DNA of 64,000 bases from Phocaeicola plebeius DSM 17135 (GCF_000187895.1 NZ_DS990134.1:496001-560000); one strand, 5' to 3'. Shown: positions 19,614 to 29,223, counted from the stretch's first letter. The notes: generated by a model not told the origin, from the sequence alone. Numbers and translations: made by a program.

Positions 19614-20294
19614 TCAAATAAACAAAATTCCCGTGATACCACAAAATAAACCGACGAAAAACCCGCCTGTCACTTCATTTAAAGTATGTTGCTTGACGAT
19701 GATACGGGCTGAACCTAACATGCCGGCAAGCAGGATGAAGAAGCATAGCCATTCTACCGGATTGAACTGGAAGATGAAGCTGTAGGACAGCAATCCGCCT
19801 ACCATCATGCCGCTGCTGGCCATGTGGGTGCTGATTTTCCAACGTGTATTGATGGCTGTGCAGATGACCATGCAAATCAGGGTCGCTACGATGATGCCGC
19901 TCATATAGCGTGGCAGGTGTATGCGATACATCGTCAGCAGGCAGGCCATGTAGCTCAGTATGGTCATTCCGTAAGGGATAAAACGCTTTTCGCGGTGTCC
20001 CAGTTCGTGGAGTGTCCAGCCGTTGATTTTCTGAAACAGATAGATGCCCAGCATTGGTAGCAGGATGGTGAAGCAATACACCAGCCCTAAGACTGTCAGT
20101 TTGTACTGCAGGGGCATGATGTTCAGATAAGTAAAGAAAAAAAGTAGGCAGAATGCCACAAACGGTACCATGAACGGCGTAAAGATGAGTGATACGATGC
20201 GGGCAGTCATAAACAGGGCATCGCGAGGTTCCCCAGCATGGCGGGGAGCCGGTTCATGATAAGTCAGTTCATCGGGGATACTGGTTTCTTCCAT
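19614..20294 (-). CDS. PAP2-like integral membrane protein
   Basis: This 226-residue protein has about six hydrophobic segments (starting near residues 30, 62, 105, 130, 165 and 208). Degenerate phosphatidic-acid-phosphatase type 2 motifs can be seen: an S-T-H in ISTHMASSG for motif 2, and R-x5-H-x3-E in ARIIVKQHTLNE for motif 3, where the usual last residue is aspartate. That suggests a membrane phosphatase of lipid or isoprenoid phosphates, which would fit the MEP-pathway gene in the same series. The assignment rests on these motifs only. It lies 9 bases after rpoN and 34 before gcvH. Confidence 0.6.
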   Translation of the reverse strand: MEETSIPDELTYHEPAPRHAGEPRDALFMTARIVSLIFTPFMVPFVAFCLLFFFTYLNIMPLQYKLTVLGLVYCFTILLPMLGIYLFQKINGWTLHELGHREKRFIPYGMTILSYMACLLTMYRIHLPRYMSGIIVATLICMVICTAINTRWKISTHMASSGMMVGGLLSYSFIFQFNPVEWLCFFILLAGMLGSARIIVKQHTLNEVTGGFFVGLFCGITGILFI

Positions 20295-20303
20295 ATCAAT
20301 ATG

Positions 20304-21785
20304 TTATCTTCTTAATCTTGCTACGGGGATATTCAGTTGCTGGCGGTACTTGGCCACAGTGCGGCGGGCAATGGGGTATCCTTTTTCCTTCAGCATATCG
20401 GCCAGCTCATCGTCAGTGTAAGGCTTTTCCTTGTTCTCACTGGCCACGCATTCTTTCAGGATGCGCTTGATTTCACGGACGGACAGTTCTTCGCCGTTTT
20501 CGGTCGTGTAGCCGTCGCTGAAGAAGAATTTCAACGGATAAATGCCGTAGTTGGTCTGTACATATTTGCTGTTGCTCACACGAGAGATGGTGGAAATGTC
20601 CAACTTTGTACGTTCAGCCACATCTTTCAGAATCATCGGACGGAGCAGCGACTCATCCCCTTCTTCGAAGAACGGGCGTTGCAAGTCGATGATGGCCTGC
20701 ATGGTGCTGAGTAACGTCTGCTGGCGTTGTTTCACGGCATTGATGAATCCTTGTGCCGCATCTACCTTCTGCTTGAGGAACATCAGGGCATCTTTTGATT
20801 CTTTGCTCTGGTTCTGTTTGTTGCGGGTGTGTTCGTCCAGCAGTTCGGTAAATTCCCGGCTCAGTCGCAGTTCCGGCACGTTCCGGTTGTTGAGGCTGAG
20901 GTTAATCGTGCCGTCGTCTTCCGTCTCTACCAGGAAATCAGGGATAATCTGTTGCAGGTTTTTCCCGATGGCTTCTCCCATGGAACTTCCCGGTCGCGGA
21001 TTCAGCTTGGTCAGTTCGGCGGCAGCCGCATTATATTGTTCTTCTGTAATATTCAGTTTCTGAATAATCTTGTCTTTATTCTTGCGGGTGAACTCCTCGC
21101 AACACTTTCCGATGATGTCCAGTTCAATCTGCTTGAGCGGAGAATCTTCTTTCCGACGAATCTGGATGAGCAGACACTCTTGCAGACTTCTGGCACCGAT
21201 GCCGGCGGGGTCAAAGTCCTGAATCACTGAAAGCACATGCTCTAGCTCTTCTGCGGAAGTGTAGACTCCCTGGTAAATAGCCAGTTCATCGAGAATCGTT
21301 TCAGTGGATTTACGCAGCAGTCCGTCGTCATCGAGAGAGCCGATAAGGTATTCACCTAATTGCTTCTGTTCTGGAGTAAGGTGTTGCATGTCGAGCTGCT
21401 CTTTCAGCGTTTCGTAGAAAGATACGTTGTCCGAAAAAGGAATGTCTTCCGCCCGGTCTTCTTTGGAGCGGTTGTTCTCCTGCAATTTGTAATCCGGAAT
21501 ATCGTCTTCGGTGCGGTAATCACCCAGTTCGATGTCCTCACCTGAATCGGTATTAGGTTCTCCGTCTTGGTCAGTCGTATTGTACTCATCGTTGAGGGCA
21601 TCGGAAGCGTCGGAAGTTTCTTTTCCTTCTTCGAGTGCCGGATTATCCAGCAATTCAGCGTGAATCCGTTCTTCCAACTCCAGAGTCGGAAGTTCCAGCA
21701 ACTTGACAGCCAGTATCTGTTGAGGAGACAGGGTCTGTACTTGTTGTTGTGCCTGTGTCTGTACCTGACGTGAACCTTGTACCAT
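20304..21785 (-). CDS. rpoN: RNA polymerase sigma-54 factor
   Basis: This 493-residue protein has the three RpoN regions: a glutamine-rich activator-interacting N terminus with LSPQQILAVKLLELPTLELEERI, an acidic linker (about 55-115), the core-binding domain (about 120-320), and the DNA-binding domain. That last part contains the helix-turn-helix DISTISRVSNSKYVQT near residue 397 and the RpoN box ARRTVAKYR near residue 475. It directs core polymerase to -24/-12 promoters and needs an AAA+ activator; none is encoded in the window. It heads the series leading to ispG and has a good promoter upstream. Confidence 0.96.
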   Translation of the reverse strand: MVQGSRQVQTQAQQQVQTLSPQQILAVKLLELPTLELEERIHAELLDNPALEEGKETSDASDALNDEYNTTDQDGEPNTDSGEDIELGDYRTEDDIPDYKLQENNRSKEDRAEDIPFSDNVSFYETLKEQLDMQHLTPEQKQLGEYLIGSLDDDGLLRKSTETILDELAIYQGVYTSAEELEHVLSVIQDFDPAGIGARSLQECLLIQIRRKEDSPLKQIELDIIGKCCEEFTRKNKDKIIQKLNITEEQYNAAAAELTKLNPRPGSSMGEAIGKNLQQIIPDFLVETEDDGTINLSLNNRNVPELRLSREFTELLDEHTRNKQNQSKESKDALMFLKQKVDAAQGFINAVKQRQQTLLSTMQAIIDLQRPFFEEGDESLLRPMILKDVAERTKLDISTISRVSNSKYVQTNYGIYPLKFFFSDGYTTENGEELSVREIKRILKECVASENKEKPYTDDELADMLKEKGYPIARRTVAKYRQQLNIPVARLRR

Positions 21786-21814
21786 TTTTATTGTTGTCTT
21801 GAGTTAACAGCGTG

Positions 21815-21843
21815 CAAAAATAATAATTAAAATGAACTTCAAA
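21815..21843 (-). promoter_or_regulatory. Bacteroides-type promoter for rpoN
   Basis: On the minus strand the -7 box TATTTTTG (21815-21822) and a -33 TTTG (21840-21843) are separated by 17 bases, close to the spacing expected for the primary Bacteroidetes sigma factor. The start codon is about 30 bases downstream. Confidence 0.6.
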
Positions 21844-21859
21844 GAAAAAGGCAAAATTT

Positions 21860-23524
21860 TTAATATTGGAAACTGCTGCCTCCTAAGAACTCTCGTAGCA
21901 GGGAAGTAGGGGGCAATTCCTTATCTTGTACGGAAACAAAATAGTTCAGGAAGCGGAGCAGACGGTGTGCTTCGGAGTATTCCGGACAACGGTTGGGCAC
22001 CTTGCGCAAAACGGGTTCCACGTAATCCTTTAATACAGCCAGTTCGAACAGCAGGGCTGAGTTGAACATGGCATCGGCATTTTCCTGATAGGGGAAAATC
22101 CATTTTTCTTCTCCGGCGCGGACACTTGGCCAGCGTGCGATGGTTTCCTCGGCCGAGTAGTTGCGGTATTTGTAATCGCGGATGATTCGTCGCAGCAGAC
22201 GGTTGTCGGTTGTCGGGATGTAGTTGTGGTTGTCCAGCAGAATAGTAGTTAGTGCTGACACATATACTTTGTATTTGTTTTCGTTGGGTATGTGCGGAGT
22301 CAGTGCCGGATTCAGTGCATGGATACCTTCAATAATCAGTATCATGTGTTCATCTATCCGGAGCTTCTTACCGCTCATTTCTCTTTTTCCGGTGGTAAAG
22401 TTATAGCGTGGCAGTTCCACCTCTCCTCCGTTGAGCAAGGTAGTCAACTGTTCTTCGAAGAAGGGGAGGTCTACGGCATACAAGGATTCGAAGTCGTGTT
22501 TGCCGTTCTCGTCTAGCGGGGTATCGTTCCGGTTGACGAAATAGTCATCCAGTGAAATGGGATAGGGCTTCAGGCCGTTGGTCATGAGCTGGATACTCAG
22601 TCGCTTGCTGAAAGTGGTTTTTCCAGAGGAGGACGGACCGGAGATAAGCACGAGCTTTACCCGTTTCCCGTCTTGGTTGCGGTGGGTAATTTCATCCGCT
22701 ATTTGGGCTATTTTCTTTTCCTGCAAGGCTTCCGATACGTTAATCAGGTCGGTGGCATGTCCGTGGTTGCAGGCCACATTTAAATCGCCTACCGTACTGA
22801 TGCCCAGAATCTGGTTCCAGCGGTGATATTCCTGAAACACTTCCAGCATTTTTTCCTGCTTCACCACCTCTTCCAGTTTGGTCGGGTTTTCCCGGCTGGG
22901 GATACGCAGCAACAGTCCGTCGTAGTATTTCACAATGTCGAACAGGCGGATGTAGCCTGTACTGGGTACCAGGCTGCTGTAATAACAGTCCACCGTGTCG
23001 CCCAATTGATAGTAGTAAGAATAAAGCTGACCGTAAGTGTCCAATAGTCGTGCCTTATCCATCATCCCCCGTTTTTCGAACAGACGAACCACTTCCTCCG
23101 TGTGACTTTCAGTGCGTGTGTAGGGAATATCGGCCGCGATGATTTCCTGCATTTTCTGTTTGATGCGCTGCACATCATCCAGTCCGATGGTACGGTCAAT
23201 ATGCAGTTTGCAGAAATATCCCTTTGAGATGGGATGTTCCAGCGAAATACTACCTTGCGGATAGAGTTCTTCTACCGCTTTGACCAGGATGAAAAAGAGC
23301 GAACGGACATAAGTTCGCATGCCGGAAGAACTGGTAATGTCAAGAAATTCAATATCTTTATTGTAGTACACCCGGAAGTCGAGACTCTCTACCTTATTGT
23401 TGACTTTGGCGCTGACCGGACCGTAGGGCATGGCCAGATTAAAACCGTTATAAATATCCAAAAGTGAGCTTCCCTCCGGGAATTCTCTTGTCGAATTATT
23501 ATTTTTGCAATATATTTGTAGCAT
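21860..23524 (-). CDS. Nucleoside (uridine-type) kinase with TGS and ThrRS-like N-terminal domains
   Basis: This 554-residue protein has a TGS-like ubiquitin fold at the N terminus (about 1-65) and a segment resembling the threonyl-tRNA synthetase second additional domain (about 70-200). The phosphoribulokinase/uridine kinase domain has the Walker A motif GPSSSGKT with K302. The downstream SLDDYFVNR and LIIEGIHALNP motifs are typical of uridine kinases. It should phosphorylate a nucleoside in the cytosol; the exact substrate is not decidable. The fusion is common in Bacteroidetes and Firmicutes. It is divergent from the Na/Pi transporter gene. Confidence 0.88.
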   Translation of the reverse strand: MLQIYCKNNNSTREFPEGSSLLDIYNGFNLAMPYGPVSAKVNNKVESLDFRVYYNKDIEFLDITSSSGMRTYVRSLFFILVKAVEELYPQGSISLEHPISKGYFCKLHIDRTIGLDDVQRIKQKMQEIIAADIPYTRTESHTEEVVRLFEKRGMMDKARLLDTYGQLYSYYYQLGDTVDCYYSSLVPSTGYIRLFDIVKYYDGLLLRIPSRENPTKLEEVVKQEKMLEVFQEYHRWNQILGISTVGDLNVACNHGHATDLINVSEALQEKKIAQIADEITHRNQDGKRVKLVLISGPSSSGKTTFSKRLSIQLMTNGLKPYPISLDDYFVNRNDTPLDENGKHDFESLYAVDLPFFEEQLTTLLNGGEVELPRYNFTTGKREMSGKKLRIDEHMILIIEGIHALNPALTPHIPNENKYKVYVSALTTILLDNHNYIPTTDNRLLRRIIRDYKYRNYSAEETIARWPSVRAGEEKWIFPYQENADAMFNSALLFELAVLKDYVEPVLRKVPNRCPEYSEAHRLLRFLNYFVSVQDKELPPTSLLREFLGGSSFQY

Positions 23525-23614
23525 AAATGTAATATGTGTTACTAACCTTGTGAATAGGCAGTTAATTTACTCATTAAACAATTAAAAGCCTCTTTCCAAC
23601 TTAACTAATTACAA

Positions 23615-25309
23615 ATGGAATATTCTTTTTATGATTTTTTAGCGCTTCTTGGATCACTGGCGCTGTTCCTTTATGGAATGAAAATCATGAGTGAGGGACT
23701 TCAGAAGTTTGCGGGCGACCGCCTTCGTAGTATTTTAACCGCAATGACCACAAACCGTGTGACGGGAGTGCTGACAGGTATGTTGATTACCGCTCTGATT
23801 CAGTCCTCTTCGGCTACAACCGTAATGGTGGTCAGCTTTGTAAATGCCGGCTTGCTGACACTTTCTCAGTCTATCGGGGTGATTATGGGAGCGAATATCG
23901 GAACCACGGTGACGGCGTGGATTATTTCAGCTCTCGGTTTTAAAGTAGATATATCTGCATTTTCTCTGCCGCTTCTGGCGATTGGTATTCCACTGCTTTT
24001 CTCTCAAAAAAGTTCACGTAAATCTGTCGGTGAGTTCATCTTCGGGTTTGCTTTTCTGTTCATGGGATTAAATCTGCTGAAAAGCAATGCGCCCGATTTG
24101 AGTCATAATCCTGATATGCTGGCCTTTGTCCAGAATTATACGGACATGGGCTTTTTCTCTGTCCTGCTGTTCGTATTGATTGGTACGCTGCTGACCATGA
24201 TTGTGCAGGCTTCGGCGGCTACCATGGCTATTACGTTGATTATGTGTGCCAACGGATGGATTAGTTTTGAACTGGGAGCAGCTTTGGTATTAGGTGAGAA
24301 TATCGGAACTACCATTACGGCTAACCTGGCTGCGTTGACTGCTAATACGCAGGCACGCCGTGCAGCTTTAGCTCATCTTATGTTTAATGTTTTCGGTGTG
24401 CTTTGGGTACTGATTTTATTTAAGCCTTTCCTGTCGATGGTAGACTGGATTATTTCTGACTTTATGAACGTGAGCGAGGCAGACGGAGTGGCTGTATCTT
24501 TCAAATTGTCTGCTTTCCATACTTGCTTCAATGTGTGCAATGTGCTGCTTCTGATATGGTTTGTACATTTTATCGAGAAAACGGTTTGCAAAATTATTCC
24601 TCAGAAGGAGCAGGAAGAAGAATACCGTTTGCAGTTCATTACGGGCGGTATGCTTTCTACGGCCGAATTGTCCATCCTTCAGGCACGGAAAGAAATCAAT
24701 CTGTTTGCTGAGCGTATACAGCGTATGTTCCGCATGGTACGTGACCTGTTGCATACGGAGAATGAAAATGATTTCAACAAGTTGTTCAGCCGTATTGAGA
24801 AGTACGAGAATATCAGTGACAACATGGAAGTGGAGATTGCCAATTACCTGACATTGGTATCGGAAGGTAGACTAAGCTCTGAAAGTAAGGTACAAATTCG
24901 AGGTATGCTCCGCGAAGTTACAGAGATAGAAAGTATTGGTGACAGCTGCTATAATTTGGCTCGTACCATCAACCGGAAGCGTCGTGGAAATGAGGACTTC
25001 ACGAGTGCACAATATGAACACATCGCACAAATGTTTCAGCTGACAGACGATGCTCTGACACAGATGATTGCTCTGGTGAAAGATGTGCATCAGCAGGTAG
25101 ATGTCAACAAGTCGTTTAATATTGAAACGGAAATCAATAACTATCGTAACCAGTTGAAGATTCAGAATGTGATTGACGTCAACGAAAAGAAATATGATTA
25201 TCAGATGGGTGTACACTACATGGACATTATCGCCGAATGTGAGAAGTTAGGCGATTATGCAGTGAATGTGGTAGAGGCCCACCGGGATGTAAAGGAAAAG
25301 AAAGCCTGA
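23615..25309 (+). CDS. Na+/phosphate cotransporter family protein with PhoU-like tail
   Basis: This 564-residue inner-membrane protein has the inverted Na/Pi (NptA/PNaS) repeats. The first copy contains LIQSSSATTVMVVSFVNAG near residue 63 and GANIGTTVTAW; the second contains IVQASAATMAI near residue 197 and GENIGTTITANLAA. After the last membrane helix (about residue 320) comes a roughly 200-residue cytosolic alpha-helical region resembling PhoU, with two three-helix bundles. It likely imports phosphate with sodium and may be gated through the PhoU-like part. It is followed by a strong hairpin terminator. Confidence 0.92.
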   Translation: MEYSFYDFLALLGSLALFLYGMKIMSEGLQKFAGDRLRSILTAMTTNRVTGVLTGMLITALIQSSSATTVMVVSFVNAGLLTLSQSIGVIMGANIGTTVTAWIISALGFKVDISAFSLPLLAIGIPLLFSQKSSRKSVGEFIFGFAFLFMGLNLLKSNAPDLSHNPDMLAFVQNYTDMGFFSVLLFVLIGTLLTMIVQASAATMAITLIMCANGWISFELGAALVLGENIGTTITANLAALTANTQARRAALAHLMFNVFGVLWVLILFKPFLSMVDWIISDFMNVSEADGVAVSFKLSAFHTCFNVCNVLLLIWFVHFIEKTVCKIIPQKEQEEEYRLQFITGGMLSTAELSILQARKEINLFAERIQRMFRMVRDLLHTENENDFNKLFSRIEKYENISDNMEVEIANYLTLVSEGRLSSESKVQIRGMLREVTEIESIGDSCYNLARTINRKRRGNEDFTSAQYEHIAQMFQLTDDALTQMIALVKDVHQQVDVNKSFNIETEINNYRNQLKIQNVIDVNEKKYDYQMGVHYMDIIAECEKLGDYAVNVVEAHRDVKEKKA

Positions 25310-25315
25310 AAAAAG

Positions 25316-25360
25316 AACCTCGACGTTCCCTAAAATTGGATAGGAACGTCGAGGTTTTTT
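25316..25360 (+). terminator. Terminator after Na/Pi transporter
   Basis: A perfect 14-bp stem (25316-25329 with 25343-25356) with a 13-base loop is followed by TTTTTT. It lies between the convergent transporter gene and the phosphodiesterase gene; A residues on the left side allow action in both directions. Confidence 0.9.
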
Positions 25361-25394
25361 GTATCAAATTGGAATATAAAAGCAAGGTTCCTGA

Positions 25395-26297
25395 TTATTT
25401 AAAAACTTGCTTCATTGGGCGACCAATCCATGCTTGTGGCTGTTTGAGTCCAAAGATGTAGGCAATGGTAGAGGCCGTGTCGAACTGCATCATACATTCT
25501 TTAAATTCTCCGTATTGTTTTACATTCTTACCTGCAATGATAAAGGGGATTTCCATTTCTTGCAAGGTTTTTCCTCCATGTCCTTTCTTGATACCTCCGT
25601 GGTCGGCTGTGAGTATGATAATGGTGTCATCATAAATGCCGGCTTTTTTGATAGCTTCTACAATGCGTCCTACATAAGTATCCAGTTCCTCGAGCTTTTG
25701 ATAATAAGCTGGAGTGTCGTGCCCGTCGTGGTGCCCTGTATGGTCAAGCTGATCAAAGCAAACAGCAAGGAAAGTTGGTTTCTTGTTCATAATATATGTT
25801 TCGGCCATACTGCATAGCAAGTCGGGTTGTTTGTCATATCCGATAGCCTGTGCATAATGAGTAATTGCCAATGTGTCAACCAGGTATTTGATACCTTCCC
25901 ATTCATACATACATCCTGTTTCAGCGTTTGGCTTTGCTTCTCGCAGAACAGAGTATATGGTCGGAAAGATTCCGTGTTCGTTAGTAACCATGGATGGTAT
26001 TTCGGGGGTGCGTGATCCCCATTCGGTGTAGCCATGGATTTCAGGGCCTGCTCCATTGAACATGGAAGCCCAGTTTACCGCAGAAGAAGATGGTAATACG
26101 GAACGTTTTTTTAGGGTGTAGCATCCTTTCTGCATCACCTCTTTAATGTGAGGAATAGAGGCTTTAGGTACACTGTAAGCACCCCATCCGTCAATGCCAA
26201 TCATAACTACATGCTGAGCTTTCCATTTGGCAGCCTGGCATGGAAAAACTGCTGTAAAAATCAGACAGCTTAGAATAAAAAATAGTTTTCTTTTCAT
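25395..26297 (-). CDS. Type I phosphodiesterase/nucleotide pyrophosphatase-like (alkaline phosphatase superfamily)
   Basis: The protein has 300 residues from the ATG at 26297, which starts a clean signal peptide (MKRKLFFILSCLIFTAVFPCQA); an ATG at 26309 would add four residues. Superfamily metal-binding motifs are seen: VMIGIDGWG near residue 33, a serine/threonine-nucleophile region SVLPSSSAVNWASM near residue 73, DQLDHTGHHDGHD near residue 180, and TADHGG near residue 230. It should be a periplasmic metal-dependent phosphodiesterase or phosphatase. It lies about 20 bases after the sulfatase, so they form one unit. Whether it acts on a phosphorylated glycan or only scavenges phosphate is unknown. 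Confidence 0.82.
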   Translation of the reverse strand: MKRKLFFILSCLIFTAVFPCQAAKWKAQHVVMIGIDGWGAYSVPKASIPHIKEVMQKGCYTLKKRSVLPSSSAVNWASMFNGAGPEIHGYTEWGSRTPEIPSMVTNEHGIFPTIYSVLREAKPNAETGCMYEWEGIKYLVDTLAITHYAQAIGYDKQPDLLCSMAETYIMNKKPTFLAVCFDQLDHTGHHDGHDTPAYYQKLEELDTYVGRIVEAIKKAGIYDDTIIILTADHGGIKKGHGGKTLQEMEIPFIIAGKNVKQYGEFKECMMQFDTASTIAYIFGLKQPQAWIGRPMKQVFK

Positions 26298-26317
26298 ATT
26301 AAATAACATTATAATAA

Positions 26318-27850
26318 TCAGATTCCCGTATCCACCGGATTCTTGTCTGGGAATAACGGACTGTATAGTATAGTACGTTTCAGTATTTGAAGTTTTCCAT
26401 CCTTCACGAACTCTTCTCCGCGTTCAGACAAATGACTGATCATTGCCTGGCGAAGTTCCTGTAATTTTTTGCGATATTTCTTTTCATGTACCACATTCTT
26501 CAATTCATGAGGGTCATTTACCAGGTCAAACAGTTCTTCTTCTCCGGTATGGAAACGCCATACATATTTTATTTTACCGTCAGTCAGGGCACACCAGTAA
26601 TTATCCGGACTATAGCAAGTGGCATGTTCCAGGTCGATGTATGTACGCCATGTTTCCCCTTTCATCAGACGGAACAGAGATTGTCCGTCCATGTCATTAG
26701 GAACTGTACCACCGGCAGCTTCCAGAAAAGTGGGAAGTAAATCGCGAAGTTCAACCGGTGCATCTATTTTTCCTCCTTTATCAAACTGATATCCAGCGGG
26801 CCATTTCACAATATAGGGGATGTGTACGGAACCTTCATAAGGATAAGTCTTGCGCCAGTGGAAATGGTCGCCCAGCATATCGCCATGATCTGATACGTAA
26901 CAGATGAGTGCATTGTCATACATACCTTCTTCTTTCAAGGCTTCGATTACTTTCCCGATTTCTTCATCAATGAAAGTCACATTGGCGTAATAGTGACGGC
27001 GTGAGTTCTTTGCATATTCTTCACCAAAGTTTCCGAAGGCAGCATCCTTGGGGGTATCTTCTACTTTTGTCAGACGGGCATAGTCTTTCTTTTTGCACCA
27101 CTCTCCAATGAATGGAGCCGGTACGTCACGTCCTTTGTATAAATCAGACAGACGCTGGGGCGGATCATACGGACTATGCGGGCGGGCAAAAGAAACCTTC
27201 AGGAAAAGAGGCTGTCTGTTGCCCTTCTTATGGTTATGAATCATTTCACAGGCCATCTCTCCGGTCCATACGGTAGGATGAAGTTTTTCGGGCAGTTTAT
27301 ATTCTGCTGCGCCATGGTCATTCCATCCGATACCTGTACTGTCTGGGTTAAGTCCCGGAGCCTGCATCTGAAACCACAGGCGGTAATCGCTGATAAAGTC
27401 TTTTGTTTCTACGCGGCCGCTTTCATCGACGAGTGTACCATGGAATCCATGTAATGCTTTTTGCGGGAACCAGTGCATCTTTCCGATGCCGAAAGTAAAA
27501 TAATTCAAGTCGCGTAACATTTGGGGCATTTCATAACGGTACTGGCTGCCTACTCTTCCATATCCCAGCATGCCATGATGCCAGGGAGACAGGCCTGTGA
27601 GCAGACCGGAACGGGCCGGTGTACTGCTGGGAGCAGAGGAGTAGCCGTTAGTAAACAAGGTACCATCTTGCGCCAGTGCATCCAGATTCGGGGTGATGAC
27701 GGAGGGATTACCCATGCAGTTCAGGGCGTCACCTCGATGTTGGTCCGATATTATCAGGATGATGTGTGGCTGTTGCTGGGCCATAAGGGCATGAGGAAGA
27801 CTGCATGCTCCTGTGCCCAGTATGATTGCGGAAGAGAAAATTCGGTTCAT
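26318..27850 (-). CDS. Secreted serine-type sulfatase (S1 family)
   Basis: This 510-residue protein has a signal peptide (about 1-24, ending ALMA). The formylglycine signature is S-T-P-A-R, with S76 as the residue converted to formylglycine, followed by SGLLTGLSPWHHGM. Because it is a serine and not a cysteine, maturation should need a radical-SAM anaerobic sulfatase-maturating enzyme, which is not encoded here. Metal ligands are plausible at D36 (SDQHRGD) and in SDHGDMLGDH near residue 310. It removes sulfate esters from a glycan, probably in the periplasm. It is upstream of the phosphodiesterase-like gene. Codon use is GC-richer than in the SusCD part of the locus. Confidence 0.92.
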   Translation of the reverse strand: MNRIFSSAIILGTGACSLPHALMAQQQPHIILIISDQHRGDALNCMGNPSVITPNLDALAQDGTLFTNGYSSAPSSTPARSGLLTGLSPWHHGMLGYGRVGSQYRYEMPQMLRDLNYFTFGIGKMHWFPQKALHGFHGTLVDESGRVETKDFISDYRLWFQMQAPGLNPDSTGIGWNDHGAAEYKLPEKLHPTVWTGEMACEMIHNHKKGNRQPLFLKVSFARPHSPYDPPQRLSDLYKGRDVPAPFIGEWCKKKDYARLTKVEDTPKDAAFGNFGEEYAKNSRRHYYANVTFIDEEIGKVIEALKEEGMYDNALICYVSDHGDMLGDHFHWRKTYPYEGSVHIPYIVKWPAGYQFDKGGKIDAPVELRDLLPTFLEAAGGTVPNDMDGQSLFRLMKGETWRTYIDLEHATCYSPDNYWCALTDGKIKYVWRFHTGEEELFDLVNDPHELKNVVHEKKYRKKLQELRQAMISHLSERGEEFVKDGKLQILKRTILYSPLFPDKNPVDTGI

Positions 27851-27895
27851 AATGGATTGGTGAAGTCTTTTTATGGTATAAAGATAATAAAATGA

Positions 27896-27931
27896 GGCTG
27901 CACTTCAAAACTTTCATTTGTAAGTACAGCC
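27896..27931 (-). terminator. Weak terminator after DUF2264 gene
   Basis: A 10-bp stem (27896-27905 with 27922-27931), one pair being G-U on the minus-strand RNA, is followed on that strand by TCATTTTATTATC. It lies between the DUF2264 gene and the sulfatase, so the sulfatase probably has its own promoter or depends on read-through. Confidence 0.5.
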
Positions 27932-27954
27932 CCTATAAAAATAAAATGTAGATA

Positions 27955-29184
27955 TCAGATTGCATGGTCTGCTTCTACTTGTTCTCCATTCCATGCTTTT
28001 AATGAAGTCCAGGGGGTAAAGTTTGCGCTCCAGAATGAATCTGTAGATGGTAAGCCTAATGCTACAAATCCAAATGTACATAAGTAAGTGCTTCCTGTAT
28101 TGATGTATGTTTCAGACATTCTGATTTGACTTCCTGCGAACCCAATACGTAGCCATCCTTTGGCATCAAATGTATGTGGGGCGTTGAACTGGCGTTTAAT
28201 AACTGTAGTAAGTGCACATCGTACTTGTGCAGGTGTTACAGTTTTAGGAAGTTTATGTAATAATGCAGCATGGGACAATGCGTGGAAAGCTCCTACTCTG
28301 TAAACAATGGAGCGTCCGATAACAGGATATGCTCCTTCTGGTGAGATTAATCGTTCTTGTTGTTCTGCGTAGCGGGTGAAACGTTTTATTTGTGTGGGTA
28401 GGAATTCGGCTCCTTTTACGTGGTGTTTTTCCATGATAAGGAGTGTCTCGGTCAGCATGGGGTGAATGACAAAACTGTTGTAATAATCTGCATGATATTG
28501 TGGCCCATCTCCATAAGTTCCGTCTCCTACGTACCATTTGTCACGAAATGTTTCTACGCCGTGTAGTAGCCTGTCTAGTTCACATTCTCCTGTAAGCTCA
28601 AGTAAAGTAGCTTCTATCGTGGATGCGAAAAGTAGCCAGTTGCTATTGAAAGGTTTAATACAGCGTGTTCTTTTTAACTCAGTTATTAAGTTGGTCTTTG
28701 TCTCTTTATCTAGATTTCCCCATAGCTGGGTTGGAGCTCTTAATATGCCTAGGGCTAGAAAAGCTGCATCTACTAGAGGCTGATAGGGAGTTTTAAAATT
28801 TAGGTAGTCAGCTGACTTTGGATTAACGGCATTCGATAAGGCCTTGAGTGTAAGGTTTATATATTTGCTTCTTAGTTTCCCCTCTTCTGTATTGTCCGGT
28901 CCTAGTTCCAGCCAGGGAGCAATACCACATATAGTTCGGCCGAAAGCTTCTAGATGAGAAAACTGATGTCCTCTTTTAGGATCCAGTGATTCTTGTGGCA
29001 TATTGGTCTTCAATGTTTCATTAGCTAGATTAGTCAGTACTGGATCACAGATTTTAACTAATGTGTTGACCCATATCTTTCGTTCCTCATTTCCAGATTG
29101 TGATGATGAGTCGTAAGATGCATGTACGGATGATGTAAAACATCCTAACAGGAGAAATAAGAATAATTTGAATTGATTAGTCAT
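27955..29184 (-). CDS. DUF2264 domain protein, secreted
   Basis: This 409-residue protein has a signal peptide (about 1-22, ending VHA). The body matches the DUF2264 pattern: HLEAFGRTICGIAPWLEL near residue 78, NSNWLLFASTIEATLL near residue 184 and WYVGDGTYGDGPQYHADYYNSFVIHPML near residue 215. The family is expected to form an alpha/alpha barrel like many lyases and GH88/GH105-type enzymes, and it recurs in PULs, but I know of no settled reaction. It lies downstream of SusC/SusD with a terminator-like hairpin in between (29224-29255), so its expression may be lower than theirs. Confidence 0.8.
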   Translation of the reverse strand: MTNQFKLFLFLLLGCFTSSVHASYDSSSQSGNEERKIWVNTLVKICDPVLTNLANETLKTNMPQESLDPKRGHQFSHLEAFGRTICGIAPWLELGPDNTEEGKLRSKYINLTLKALSNAVNPKSADYLNFKTPYQPLVDAAFLALGILRAPTQLWGNLDKETKTNLITELKRTRCIKPFNSNWLLFASTIEATLLELTGECELDRLLHGVETFRDKWYVGDGTYGDGPQYHADYYNSFVIHPMLTETLLIMEKHHVKGAEFLPTQIKRFTRYAEQQERLISPEGAYPVIGRSIVYRVGAFHALSHAALLHKLPKTVTPAQVRCALTTVIKRQFNAPHTFDAKGWLRIGFAGSQIRMSETYINTGSTYLCTFGFVALGLPSTDSFWSANFTPWTSLKAWNGEQVEADHAI

Positions 29185-29223
29185 GTAGCTGCAAAAGATT
29201 AATGTTTGATTATAGACTAAAAA

